Shown here piece after piece: positions 41,946-50,337 of a DNA stretch of 64,000 bases. The stretch covers positions 8,574-72,573 of the forward strand of contig NZ_NKXR01000001.1 of assembly GCF_002232035.1 (NCBI RefSeq). Direction: 5' to 3'. The first letter of the stretch is position 1. Each line of letters opens with the position of its first letter. The DNA is from Collinsella sp. TF06-26 (lineage in GTDB: Bacteria > Actinomycetota > Coriobacteriia > Coriobacteriales > Coriobacteriaceae). Position numbers and translations under genes: made by a program. The notes under the pieces were generated by a model, which saw only the letters and a list, made by a program, of their open reading frames with translations, was not told the DNA's origin and did no database searches.

Positions 41946-43376
41946 ATGGCTCTTTGGGGCGGTCGTTTTGAGGCAGGCGTGGCCGAGGTCACGCAGGAGT
42001 TTGGCGCGTCGTTGCCGGTTGACAAACATCTCTATAAGCAGGATATCGCCGGATCTAAGGCACATGCCAAGATGCTGGCGGCCCAGGGCATTATCAGCGC
42101 CGAGGACGAGCAGGCGATTGCCGAGGGCCTGACCGGAATCGAACAGGATATCGATGCCGGCAACTTCACCTTTGATATCAACGACGAGGACATTCATATG
42201 TCCATCGAAAGCGAGCTGACGCGCCGCATCGGCGAGGCCGGTAAGCGCTTGCATACCGGGCGTTCGCGCAACGACCAGGTGGCGACCGATACGCGCCTGG
42301 GCGTCAAGGCGCTGGCCAAGGAGCTCATGGAGGCCAATCTTGAGCTGCGCCATGTGCTGGTTGATGCGGCCAAGAAGTACGACAAGGTGATTCTTCCGGG
42401 CTACACGCATATGCAGCACGCTCAGCCCGTGCTGCTCTCGCATCATCTGCTGGCGTATTCCTGGATGTTCGCGCGCGACTTTACGCGCCTGAAGGCCGCC
42501 TTTGATGCCGCCGACAACTGCCCGCTGGGTGCTGCCGCGCTTGCCGGTACGAGCTATCCGCTCGATCGCCAGATGACGGCTGCCGAACTTGGCTTTGCGG
42601 GCGTGATTCCCAACTCGCTCGATGCGGTTTCCGACCGTGATTTCCTGCTCGATCTGCATTACGCCGGATCCGTCATGGCGATGCACCTGTCGCGTCTTTC
42701 CGAGGAGATCGTGCTGTGGTCGAGCTCCGAATTTGGCTTTATCACGCTTTCAGACTCCTACTCCACCGGCTCGTCTATCATGCCGCAGAAGAAGAATCCC
42801 GACTTTGCCGAGCTTATCCGCGGTAAGAGCGGTCGCGTGTACGGCAACCTGGTGCAGCTGCTGGTAACCATGAAGGGCCTGCCGCTCGCTTATAACAAGG
42901 ACTTGCAGGAGGACAAGGAGGGCGCGCTCGATACCGCTCACACGCTCATGCAGTGCCTGTCCGTTATGGCCGGAATGATTTCGACCTGGACCGTCAACGA
43001 GGATGCCATGGCGCGCGAGTGCGGCGTGGGGCACCTTGCCGCCACCGATGTTGCCGATTACCTGGCAAAGCGCGGTCTACCGTTCCGCGAGGCACATGCC
43101 GTGGTGGGGCACCTGGTCCTGATGTGTGAGAAGCGCGGCTGCAATCTTGAGGACCTGCCGTTTGAGGTGTTCCAGGAGACAAGCCCGCTCTTTGAGCGCG
43201 ATATTACCGAGGCGCTCGATATCCCGTCGATTGTCGCCGCGCGCACGACCGAGGGCGGTACCGCCCCTGCCGCCGTTGCCGTGCAGCTGCAGCGTGCCGA
43301 GGCGCAGCTCGCGGCCGATGAGGGTGTGTTTGGCTCGTTATCCAAGGTCGTCGAGATGGGCCACGGAGCTAATTAG
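41946..43376 (+). CDS. argH: ArgH, argininosuccinate lyase
   Basis: Splits argininosuccinate to arginine and fumarate, the last step of arginine synthesis; fumarase/aspartase superfamily. MALWGGRFEAGVAEVTQEF starts the protein. DEDIHMSIESEL near residue 80, HTGRSRNDQVATDTRL near 102, PGYTHMQHAQPV near 148, and the signature GSSIMPQKKNPDFAELIRGKSG near 275-296 (catalytic Ser) are intact. The length is 476 residues. ATG 41946 follows GAAAGGGGA. A terminator closes the unit. Confidence 0.95.
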   Translation: MALWGGRFEAGVAEVTQEFGASLPVDKHLYKQDIAGSKAHAKMLAAQGIISAEDEQAIAEGLTGIEQDIDAGNFTFDINDEDIHMSIESELTRRIGEAGKRLHTGRSRNDQVATDTRLGVKALAKELMEANLELRHVLVDAAKKYDKVILPGYTHMQHAQPVLLSHHLLAYSWMFARDFTRLKAAFDAADNCPLGAAALAGTSYPLDRQMTAAELGFAGVIPNSLDAVSDRDFLLDLHYAGSVMAMHLSRLSEEIVLWSSSEFGFITLSDSYSTGSSIMPQKKNPDFAELIRGKSGRVYGNLVQLLVTMKGLPLAYNKDLQEDKEGALDTAHTLMQCLSVMAGMISTWTVNEDAMARECGVGHLAATDVADYLAKRGLPFREAHAVVGHLVLMCEKRGCNLEDLPFEVFQETSPLFERDITEALDIPSIVAARTTEGGTAPAAVAVQLQRAEAQLAADEGVFGSLSKVVEMGHGAN

Positions 43377-43422
43377 CTTATTGGATGCGTCTGTCTGGTG
43401 TGTTCATCATATTTTGCCTTTA

Positions 43423-43452
43423 CGGGTGCCCGCTACGGTGGGCACCCGTTTT
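43423..43452 (+). terminator. Terminator after argH
   Basis: CGGGTGCCC pairs with GGGCACCCG (9 bp, 8-base loop), then TTTTG. Confidence 0.85.
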
Positions 43453-43753
43453 GTTATAGAGAAGGAAGGAGCTTGTCGAGAACTTCTGTAGGACATTTGC
43501 GCAGGTTGTGAAGGGGGTGCGTTCACGGGCGACAATCGACCGCCCGTTCTGTTCGTTGCAGTTGAAAGTGGGACGGATGGTACTCTAGTCGGGCTTCGAA
43601 ACAGAAGTGACACATATGGAGCGCTTTAATAAATAATAACGCTTCAATAAACGGCTTTTTGTTTAACTGCAGCTAGAACTCTGTTACGATGCAGTCCGGG
43701 CGGGTGCCGGAATGGGACTTGGGCACGCGCGAACCTACTTGAAAGGCTACCTT
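43453..43753 (+). other. Leader region before ndk
   Basis: About 300 bases without a supported gene. The last half is AT-rich (43600-43690) and includes AAATAATAACG and TTTGTTTAACTG, likely promoter sequence for ndk, with GTTACGAT near 43682 as a possible -10 box. I see no riboswitch or longer repeat. Confidence 0.4.
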
Positions 43754-44158
43754 ATGGCTATCGAGAAGACCTTCATCATGATTAAGCCCGACGCGGTGCG
43801 CGATCGCAAGATCGGCGAGATCGTTGCTCGTATTGAGCGTAGCGGCCTTGTCATCGAGCGCATGGAGATGACCACGCTCGAGCGCGCTACCGTCGAGGAG
43901 CACTACGCCCATCTGGCCGACAAGCCCTTCTTTGGCGGTCTCTGCGACTTTATGACGAGCGGTCCGGTCGTCAAGATGGTTGTTTCCGGTCTTTCCGCTG
44001 TCTCCAAGATGCGCACCCTTATGGGCGCCACCAACCCGCTTGATGCTGCTCCTGGCACCATCCGCGGCGACTTCGCCGTCGATGTCAACGCCAACGTGAT
44101 CCACGGCTCCGACTGCCTGGAGAACGCCGAGATCGAGATCAAGCGCTTCTTTGGCTAA
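43754..44158 (+). CDS. ndk: Ndk, nucleoside diphosphate kinase
   Basis: Transfers the gamma phosphate among NTPs and dNTPs through a phospho-histidine. KTFIMIKPDAVRDRKIGEI is the N-terminal family block (residues 4-22); RTLMGATNPLDAAPGTIRGDF lies near 87-107 and the active-site NVIHGSD (His) near 116. The length of 134 residues is typical. ATG 43754 follows GAAAGG; the longer frame from 43712 lacks conservation. It is transcribed alone. Confidence 0.95.
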   Translation: MAIEKTFIMIKPDAVRDRKIGEIVARIERSGLVIERMEMTTLERATVEEHYAHLADKPFFGGLCDFMTSGPVVKMVVSGLSAVSKMRTLMGATNPLDAAPGTIRGDFAVDVNANVIHGSDCLENAEIEIKRFFG

Positions 44159-44196
44159 ACCAGCTTTGACTCCTTAAAGCTGTTAGCGTGTGGCTT

Positions 44197-44230
44197 GGGC
44201 GCCGCGGAACTCCATCCGCGGCGTCCTTTT
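44197..44230 (+). terminator. Terminator after ndk
   Basis: GGGCGCCGCGGA pairs with TCCGCGGCGTCC around ACTCCA, then TTTTAT. Confidence 0.85.
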
Positions 44231-44237
44231 ATATTCC

Positions 44238-44270
44238 AGTAGATTTTTGGGACATGTCTAGAAATCTACT
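44238..44270. repeat. AGTAGATTT hairpin repeat
   Basis: AGTAGATTT pairs with AAATCTACT (9 bp) around a loop containing the palindrome GACATGTC. A degenerate relative is at 23878-23910. It lies between the ndk and rpiB terminators. Confidence 0.6.
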
Positions 44271-44274
44271 AAAG

Positions 44275-44314
44275 AGCCCCCGCCTGGAATGTGCGTGCAT
44301 TCCAGGCGGGGGCT
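44275..44314 (-). terminator. Terminator of rpiB
   Basis: AGCCCCCGCCTGGAAT pairs perfectly with ATTCCAGGCGGGGGCT (16 bp). On the minus strand CTTTAG follows. Confidence 0.75.
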
Positions 44315-44341
44315 GTCGCTAGCGTATGGCGTTGTAAGTTT

Positions 44342-44809
44342 TTAGGCCTCGTCGACGACCTTGAGACCGCGGGTCTGGTCGATCTCGTTGAGGAGGTTGA
44401 CGCGACGCTCGTGGCGGCCGCCCTCGAACTCGGCGTCGAGCCACTCGTCGACGATCATCTTAGCGAGCTCGGAGCCAACGACGCGGGCGCCAAAGGCCAG
44501 CACGTTGGTGTTGTTGTGCATACGGGAGAGCTTGGCGCTGAAGGGCTCGGAGCACACGACGGCGCGTACGCCCTCGACCTTATTGGCGGCCAGGCTGATG
44601 CCGACGCCGGTACCGCAGATCAGGATACCCAGGTCGACGTCACCGTTGGCCACGGCCTTGCCCACCTTGTAACCGGCGATGGGGTAGTCGAAGCTCTCGG
44701 AGGTGTCGGTGCCATAGTTCACGACCTCGCAGCCGCGCTCCTTCAGGTGCTCGGAAATGATGTTCTTGAGCTCGACGGCGGCGTGGTCGTTACCGATACC
44801 GATCTTCAT
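44342..44809 (-). CDS. rpiB: RpiB, ribose 5-phosphate isomerase B
   Basis: Pentose phosphate isomerase (RpiB/LacAB family) interconverting ribose 5-phosphate and ribulose 5-phosphate. MKIGIGNDHAAVELK has the Asp-His phosphate-binding motif, YPIAGYKVGKAV near residue 42, and the catalytic loop LGILICGTGVGISLAANK with Cys near 66. MHNNTNVLAFGARVVG near 97 is typical. The length is 155 residues. Other RpiB-fold sugar isomerases cannot be ruled out. Confidence 0.9.
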   Translation of the reverse strand: MKIGIGNDHAAVELKNIISEHLKERGCEVVNYGTDTSESFDYPIAGYKVGKAVANGDVDLGILICGTGVGISLAANKVEGVRAVVCSEPFSAKLSRMHNNTNVLAFGARVVGSELAKMIVDEWLDAEFEGGRHERRVNLLNEIDQTRGLKVVDEA

Positions 44810-45080
44810 GAGTGGTTCCTCTCTGGTCCGTGCGGCGGAATTGCTAAAGGTTTTACCGCGTTCGACTGCATGATAACGCGACTTTTGTGTAAACGCTCGG
44901 GCGTTTTTTGGTCAAACGCTTTAGCATGCAACAAGACTAGCTTTTCATGAATGAATGCCGTCAGATTGCGCTTGAACGCCGTCCGTCGGAACCATGGTTG
45001 CGGTTTTTGATGCATTGTTATCAAATAAAAGAGCTAACTATTATCGAGAGCCCAGTCCGTTATGTAAGCAGGAGATTCCT

Positions 45081-46400
45081 ATGCCTACTGATTCCATCCG
45101 CGATGCCGCTTTTTGCGATGTCTTGAACCGCGAGCTTGTCTGCGCACTTGGCTGCACCGAGCCCATTGCCGTTGCCTATGCAGCGGCGCTGGCGAGCCAG
45201 ACGCTCGGTTGCGAACCCGATCATATGGATGTTGCCTGCTCAGGCAATATCATCAAGAACGTTAAGAGCGTGACCGTGCCCAACTCGGGCGGCATGCACG
45301 GTATTGAGGCCGCGGCCGTGCTGGGCGCCGTGGGCGGTGACGCCAAGAGCGCGCTCGAGGTGCTCGAGAGCGTTAACGATGAAGACCGCGCTCGTGTGGC
45401 CGAGCTCCTCGCCGACGCCGGCTACTGCGATGTGTCGCTTGTCGAGGGTGTGCCCAACCTCTACATCAAGGTGACTGCGACGGCCGGGGGCCATACCGCG
45501 GTCGTCGAGATTACCGATCACCACACTAATGTCACGTGCCATACGCTCGATGGTATTCCGGTATGCGGCAAGTCGGCGGGGGAGTGCGCCGCCTGCGCCG
45601 AGCGCGTGGTGGCCGAGCGTGCGGCAGATAACGCCGATACGCCCATGTCCATTGATTCCATCATCGACTTTATCGAGGACGGTGACATTGAGGGCGCCCG
45701 CGCTGCCGTTGAGCGTCAGATTGAGCTGAATGGCGCAATCAGTGCCGAGGGCCTTGCGCACGCTTGGGGCGCCGAGGTGGGTCGTACGCTGCTGGGTGCT
45801 CGTGCCGATGACGTCGCCTGCCGTGCCCGTGCCCGTGCGGCCGCCGGGTCCGACGCCCGCATGAACGGTTGCGCGCTGCCGGTCGCCATTGTGTGCGGCT
45901 CGGGCAATCAGGGCATTACCTGCGCACTGCCCGTCATGGAGTATGCCGAGTACCTGCGCTGCGACCACGAGCGCCTGGTGCGTGCCGTGATGCTGTCCGA
46001 TCTCATTGCCGTGCATATCAAGAGCTACATTGGTGCGCTCTCGGCGTTTTGCGGCGCTATTTGCGCTGCGTGCGGCGCCGGCGCTGCGATTACCTGGCTG
46101 TGCGGTGGCACGTGCGAGCAGATTGGCGCGACGGTCTCGAGTACGCTCGGTAACGTGGGCGGCATCGTGTGCGACGGCGCCAAGGCGAGCTGTGCCGCCA
46201 AGATCTCGGCTGCCGTCGATGCAGCGATTCTGGGCCATGACATGGCCATGCAGGGGCGTGGCTTCCGTGCCGGCGAGGGTTTGATCCAGGATACCGTCGA
46301 GCAGACGATTGCCAGCATGGGCTACGTGGGCCGTGTGGGTATGAAGGACACCGACGTCGAGATCCTTAACATCATGATCGGCAAAACCCAAGTGTGCTAG
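45081..46400 (+). CDS. UPF0597/CyuA-type L-cysteine desulfidase family protein
   Basis: Iron-sulfur enzyme family (serine dehydratase alpha-chain-like, YhaM/CyuA) that breaks down cysteine to pyruvate, ammonia and sulfide in characterised members. LVCALGCTEPIAVAYAAALAS near residue 16, ACSGNIIKNVKSVTVPNSGG near 53, and the C-terminal cysteines in NGCALPVAIVCGSGNQGITC near 262-280 and AAITWLCGGTCEQIGATVSS near 335 give the cluster ligands. ATG 45081 follows CAGGAG. The length is 439 residues. Its stop codon overlaps the stop of the convergent HAD gene. Confidence 0.88.
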   Translation: MPTDSIRDAAFCDVLNRELVCALGCTEPIAVAYAAALASQTLGCEPDHMDVACSGNIIKNVKSVTVPNSGGMHGIEAAAVLGAVGGDAKSALEVLESVNDEDRARVAELLADAGYCDVSLVEGVPNLYIKVTATAGGHTAVVEITDHHTNVTCHTLDGIPVCGKSAGECAACAERVVAERAADNADTPMSIDSIIDFIEDGDIEGARAAVERQIELNGAISAEGLAHAWGAEVGRTLLGARADDVACRARARAAAGSDARMNGCALPVAIVCGSGNQGITCALPVMEYAEYLRCDHERLVRAVMLSDLIAVHIKSYIGALSAFCGAICAACGAGAAITWLCGGTCEQIGATVSSTLGNVGGIVCDGAKASCAAKISAAVDAAILGHDMAMQGRGFRAGEGLIQDTVEQTIASMGYVGRVGMKDTDVEILNIMIGKTQVC

Positions 46401-47155
46401 GACAGTTCGTCGGCTACTTGGTGTTCGTAGAAGGCTTCTACTACGGCGTTGAATTCGCGGGCGAAGTCTTCCATGGTTCCTCGCCAGGTGACTCGGTTGG
46501 GCTTGCCCTGGCCTACATAGGCAGTCTGAATGCCGCAGGCGGGGCTAGGGAAGTCGCGTTTGGGATCGTTGCCCACCATAAGGACCTCGTGCGGTTCGAG
46601 CCCCATCACCTGAAGTTGCTCTAGATAGTAGGTGGCATCGGGCTTGCAGCGGGTGGCGTTTCCCATGTGCGTCACGAGCTCAAAGGGGGCGTCGGCCAGG
46701 TCGCCCCAACCCATGCGGCATTCGATGGCCCCCTGCGGAAAGCTGGGGTTGGTAAAGAGCGCGCAGCGCAGCCCCGCGTCCTGCACGGCCTGAAGTGCGG
46801 CGTGTGCGCCCGGCATAGCATGGGCGTTGATGAGTTCGTCATTCTTGTACGGAAGAACTTCGCGGTCGTAGTAGGTAAACGCCTCGTAGATAAGTGGGTC
46901 CGAGAGGCAAATGCCGCATCGGCGCTCGACCTCTTCTTGGTAAAACTCAAGATTGGTGCGATTGTCCGTGCTGCTGCGGCGATTGGCGTTGAGGTCGACC
47001 AGGATGGTGCCGAGGCGTGCCATCGTGCCACCGCGGCTGCGGCGCCCGATATCCGCGAGCATCGAAGAGACATCCTTAAAATAGCGAAGGATGAACGCGT
47101 TGAGGTTGATGCTAAGAAGCGTTTCGTCCATATCGAAAACGACTGCTTTGAGCAC
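46397..47155 (-). CDS. HAD family hydrolase
   Basis: Haloacid dehalogenase-like phosphatase, subfamily I with a helical cap. Motif I is AVVFDMDETLL at residues 4-14, motif II TNPSFP near 130, the motif III lysine is in RCKPDATYY near 172, and motif IV VGNDPKRDFPSPACGIQT near 200. The substrate is unknown. The start is GTG at 47155 with GAGAAAGG 8 bases upstream; upstream in-frame residues extend far and do not look like a HAD N-terminus. The length is 252 residues. It converges on the cysteine desulfidase gene. Confidence 0.82.
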   Translation of the reverse strand: MLKAVVFDMDETLLSINLNAFILRYFKDVSSMLADIGRRSRGGTMARLGTILVDLNANRRSSTDNRTNLEFYQEEVERRCGICLSDPLIYEAFTYYDREVLPYKNDELINAHAMPGAHAALQAVQDAGLRCALFTNPSFPQGAIECRMGWGDLADAPFELVTHMGNATRCKPDATYYLEQLQVMGLEPHEVLMVGNDPKRDFPSPACGIQTAYVGQGKPNRVTWRGTMEDFAREFNAVVEAFYEHQVADELS

Positions 47156-47470
47156 GCGGGCACCTTTCTCGAAAAATCGATCTAGAATCGTTGGCTCCGG
47201 ATACTTTACCCCAAAGCCGAATGCCTGGCTGGTTATCGTCAAGTTGCGGAGACGTGTGTTCATAAGATTACGAAAAAGTCTCCACACGAGTAAAAAATCG
47301 CAGTTCACGCTTGAAATCGAACTCATTTCCCCGTAACCTATACGAACGTGATTGCATAAGCGTCACATTAGTATCTGTCGGCTCCCGAGTGTTCCTAAAC
47401 GTTGTGTGCTTGTCGCACCCTTCTGTAGGTCCTAGCAATCGGGGCCCCGTAGTTCGAAAGGGGTCCACCT
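47156..47470 (+). promoter_or_regulatory. Leader region between HAD gene and rpsA
   Basis: A 315-base divergent spacer without a gene. Roughly 47250-47400 is AT-richer and likely contains the rpsA promoter; GCGTCACATTAGTATCTG is a candidate area, but no convincing -35/-10 pair is seen. Just before rpsA, CGGGGCCCCG is a 10-base palindrome and GAAAGGGG is the ribosome site. Confidence 0.35.
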
Positions 47471-48637
47471 TTGAGTGAGATTCAGAACTCGTCCATTTTC
47501 TCTCTTGACGATGTCAACGAGGAGGAGATGAACAACCTCATCGACGGTACGATTACCGACTTTGATGAGGGCGATCTCGTTAACGGCACTGTCGTTAAGA
47601 TCGAGCATGACGAGGTGCTCGTTGACATCGGATTCAAGTCCGAGGGCGTTATCCCGGTCCGCGAGCTGTCCATCCGCAAGGACGCTAACCCTGCAGACAT
47701 CGTTGCACTCGGTGATCCCATCGAGGCTCTGGTTCTCCAGAAGGAGGACAAGGACGGTCGTCTGGTCCTGTCCAAGAAGCGTGCCGAGTACGAGCGTGCT
47801 TGGAACCGCATCGAGGAGAAGTTCAACTCCGGCGAGAACGTCGAGGGCGAGGTTATCGAGGTTGTCAAGGGCGGCCTGATCCTCGACATCGGCCTGCGTG
47901 GCTTCCTGCCCGCTTCCCTCGTCGACCTCCGTCGCGTCAAGGACCTCACCTCCTACATGGGCACCCGCATCGAGGCCCGCGTCATCGAGATGGACCGCAA
48001 CCGCAACAACGTCGTCCTCTCCCGTCGCGTCGTGCTTGAGGAGTCCCGTAAGGCCGAGCGCTCCGAGATCCTGTCCAAGCTCAAGTCTGGCATGCGTCTC
48101 CAGGGCACCGTTTCCTCCATCGTCGACTTCGGCGCCTTCGTCGACCTCGGCGGTATCGACGGCCTCATCCACATCTCCGAGCTCTCCTGGAATCACGTCA
48201 ACCATCCTTCCGAGGTTGTCAAGGTCGGCCAGGAGGTCGAGGTCGAGGTTCTCGACGTCGATCTCAACCGCGAGCGCATCTCCCTGGGTCTCAAGCAGAC
48301 CACCGAGGATCCGTGGCGCGCACTGGTCAAGAAGTACCCCGTCGGCGCTATCGTCGAGGGCACTGTGACCAAGCTTGTCCCGTTCGGCGCTTTCGTCGAT
48401 CTGGGCGAGGGCATCGAGGGCCTGGTGCACATCTCCGAGATGGCCAACAAGCACGTCGATCAGCCTTCTCAGGTCACCCATGTGGGCGACAAGGTTCAGG
48501 TCAAGGTCATGGAAATCGACCTCGACCGTCGTCGTATCTCCCTGTCCATGAAGTCTGCTGCTGAGACTCTGGGCGTCGAGATCGAGGTTACCCCGCTGCC
48601 TTCCGAGAAGAAGGACGAGGAGACCGACGCCGAGTAA
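47471..48637 (+). CDS. rpsA: RpsA, 30S ribosomal protein S1 (four S1 domains)
   Basis: RNA-binding ribosomal protein S1, needed for loading structured mRNAs. Four S1 domains are seen at about residues 32-105 (NGTVVKIEHDEVLVDIGFKS), 118-188 (GEVIEVVKGGLILDIGLRG), 207-275 (GTVSSIVDFGAFVDLGGIDG) and 292-360 (GTVTKLVPFGAFVDLGEGIEG). Gram-positive forms usually have four rather than six. An acidic tail ends the protein. The start is TTG at 47471 with GAAAGGGG upstream; no ATG fits. The length is 388 residues. Confidence 0.93.
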   Translation: MSEIQNSSIFSLDDVNEEEMNNLIDGTITDFDEGDLVNGTVVKIEHDEVLVDIGFKSEGVIPVRELSIRKDANPADIVALGDPIEALVLQKEDKDGRLVLSKKRAEYERAWNRIEEKFNSGENVEGEVIEVVKGGLILDIGLRGFLPASLVDLRRVKDLTSYMGTRIEARVIEMDRNRNNVVLSRRVVLEESRKAERSEILSKLKSGMRLQGTVSSIVDFGAFVDLGGIDGLIHISELSWNHVNHPSEVVKVGQEVEVEVLDVDLNRERISLGLKQTTEDPWRALVKKYPVGAIVEGTVTKLVPFGAFVDLGEGIEGLVHISEMANKHVDQPSQVTHVGDKVQVKVMEIDLDRRRISLSMKSAAETLGVEIEVTPLPSEKKDEETDAE

Positions 48638-48662
48638 ATCGGTTTGACGATCACTTGTTTTA

Positions 48663-48695
48663 AGGGATCCGTCCGTAATGGACGGGTCCCTTTTT
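48663..48695 (+). terminator. Terminator after rpsA
   Basis: AGGGATCCGTCC pairs with GGACGGGTCCCT (wobbles), loop GTAAT, then TTTTT. Confidence 0.8.
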
Positions 48696-48960
48696 GCATT
48701 TGGCACCGAGATGCGCAATGCTGCCGGGCTGTCCACAGGCTATTGGATTGTCGGTGCATGAAAAAAGCCGACATCCCGCCTCGGGGAGGAGGCGGGAACA
48801 CACCGAGTAGACGGAGGGGTGCGGAGCGCGGTCGCGTCTCGACTGACAACGTTGCCCATCGACGGGATTATTGTAGCGCATGGGCGCTTCTTGGTTTATC
48901 GTGTCGAGCGCTTGTGTTGTGCCGTTGCCTGTGGCGGCGGTGTGCTACACTCTTGCACTG
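48696..48960 (+). other. Spacer before rnpB with hairpin and candidate promoter
   Basis: No gene is supported. CCCGCCTC/GAGGCGGG form a hairpin at about 48776-48797 which, on the minus strand, precedes GGCTTTTTTC. TACACT at 48946-48951 with TGC before it is a good extended -10 box for rnpB; TTGCCT lies 15 bases upstream. Confidence 0.45.
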
Positions 48961-49320
48961 CTGAGTGGGCCAGACGGTCGCGCGATGTACTGCTTGCGGT
49001 ACGCGTGAGGAAAGTCCGGGCTCCAGAGGGCGGGATGCCGGCTAACGGCCGGGCGGAGTGATCCGACGGAAAGCGCCGCAGAAAAGAAGACTCCCACCTG
49101 CGTCGCAAGGCGTAAAGGGAAAAGCTGAAACGGTGGTGTAAGAGACCACCAGCGTCGTGGCAACACGGCGGCTTGGCAAGCCCCATCCGGAGCAAGCGCG
49201 AATAGGAACGCTATGGGCCGGCCCGGTCCGCGTTCGGGTAGCGTGCGTGGAGCTGCACGGTAACGTGCAGACAAGATAAATGACCGTTCACGACAGAACC
49301 CGGCTTATAGGCCCACTCAG
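48961..49320 (+). ncRNA. rnpB: RNase P RNA (type A)
   Basis: Catalytic RNA of RNase P, which matures tRNA 5' ends. The terminal P1 helix is CTGAGTGGGC at 48961 with GCCCACTCAG ending at 49320. Conserved blocks include GAGGAAAGTCCGGGCTCC near 49007, the ATAGGAACGCTATGG region near 49205, and ACAGAACCCGGCTTATAGG near 49293. The length of about 360 bases and the P-helix order fit the ancestral A type of actinobacteria. Confidence 0.96.
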
Positions 49321-49336
49321 CTTTCTTGTTGACGCT

Positions 49337-49446
49337 GCGACGGCGTCAGCTGGCCGATTTGGCGCTCATTCGTCGGTCGCCGCCATAAGGCGTGCTCCCT
49401 CCTCTTTCGGGCCAAATCGACTCAGCTGGCGCCGTCTCGCTGTTTT
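49337..49446 (+). terminator. Long imperfect hairpin ending rnpB
   Basis: GCGACGGCGTCAGCTGGC and CGATTTGGC (49337-49363) pair with 49411-49440 (GCCAAATCG, CAGCTGGCGCCGTC) with small bulges, then TGTTTTTG. The 48-base loop is unusually large for a terminator. Confidence 0.65.
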
Positions 49447-49631
49447 TGCCTGGTCATCAGCGACCGCATTTTTGTTGCAAACTTGTCTTTCAAGGCACCT
49501 TGCTCGCGCTGACGGGTTCTCGCTGTTGGTGACGGCATCATTGGCGTTTCCGTTCTTGTTGGAGAGGGCAGCGGTACGGCCTTTGCCGTATTATTGAGGC
49601 TGTTTGTTGCTTTGCTTGTTGTTGAGGGGCT
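49447..49631 (+). other. rnpB-yigZ spacer
   Basis: No gene is seen. The last 60 bases are T/G-rich (TTGTTGCTTTGCTTGTTG) before GAGGGG at 49624, the ribosome site of yigZ. Any promoter is not obvious. Confidence 0.3.
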
Positions 49632-50270
49632 TTGTTGGACAGCTATTTTACTCTGCAATTGAATATTGAGGTTTCGGGCGAGTTTGTGGACCGCAAGAGC
49701 CGGTTTATTGCCCAGCTGGTCCATATTGAGTCCGAGGATGAGGCGAATGCCTTTATCGAGATGGTTCGCAAGCGTCATTATGACGCTCGACACAATGTTC
49801 CCGCGTGGATTTTGGTCGATGGGCGTGAGCGCCAGAGCGATGATGGTGAGCCGAGCCGTACGAGCGGCATGCCGACGCTCGAGGTGCTGCGCGGAGCGGG
49901 GCTCAAAAATGTTTGCTGCGTAGTGACGCGCTATTTTGGTGGTACGTTGTTGGGACCTGGTGGCTTGGTACGCGCCTATACCGCGGCGACGCAGACGGCG
50001 GTGGCTGCGGCTCAGGAAGCCGGGCAGATCGTTGAGATGACGAGCGTCGTGCCGGTTGATGTGCGTGTGGCCTATCCACAGTATGAGCAAGTGCTTCGTT
50101 TGGCCCAGGATTCGGATGCCAAGGTTTCGGATACCGATTACGCGGATGCCGTGACGATTCATTTGGTGTTTAAGGCGGGGGAGCAGGAGCCGTTTTGCGT
50201 TAAGATGCGCGAGCTTATGGCGGGGCGTGAGGAGATTGAGGTCGGCGCTCCCGAATTTGCCGAGTTCTAA
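49632..50270 (+). CDS. yigZ: YigZ/IMPACT family protein
   Basis: Conserved cytoplasmic protein of the UPF0029/IMPACT family; biochemical role uncertain, with links to translation control in the eukaryotic relatives. The N-terminal domain shows SGEFVDRKSRFIAQL near residue 14, RHYDARHNVPAWIL near 50, the hallmark DDGEPSRTSGMPTLEVLRG near 72-90, and VVTRYFGGTLLGPGGLVRAYTAA near 98-120. A C-terminal DUF1949-type domain follows. The length is 212 residues. The start is TTG (49632 or 49635) after GAGGGG. Confidence 0.88.
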   Translation: MLDSYFTLQLNIEVSGEFVDRKSRFIAQLVHIESEDEANAFIEMVRKRHYDARHNVPAWILVDGRERQSDDGEPSRTSGMPTLEVLRGAGLKNVCCVVTRYFGGTLLGPGGLVRAYTAATQTAVAAAQEAGQIVEMTSVVPVDVRVAYPQYEQVLRLAQDSDAKVSDTDYADAVTIHLVFKAGEQEPFCVKMRELMAGREEIEVGAPEFAEF

Positions 50271-50272
50271 CG

Positions 50273-50324
50273 ACGACGGCCGGCGTGCTTTTGGATGAAT
50301 CCCAAGCGCGCCGGCCGTCGTTTT
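50273..50324. terminator. Bidirectional terminator between yigZ and the C-GCAxxG-C-C gene
   Basis: ACGACGGCCGGCG pairs perfectly with CGCCGGCCGTCGT (13 bp), with an inner imperfect stem, then TTTTATG. The gene on the other strand ends at 50338. Confidence 0.8.
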
Positions 50325-50337
50325 ATGTTGTCGCCGT

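Noticed and set aside
43606..43640. Tiny ORF ATGGAGCGCTTTAATAAATAA before ndk
   Set aside because: Only six codons and no ribosome site; chance occurrence in AT-rich promoter sequence.
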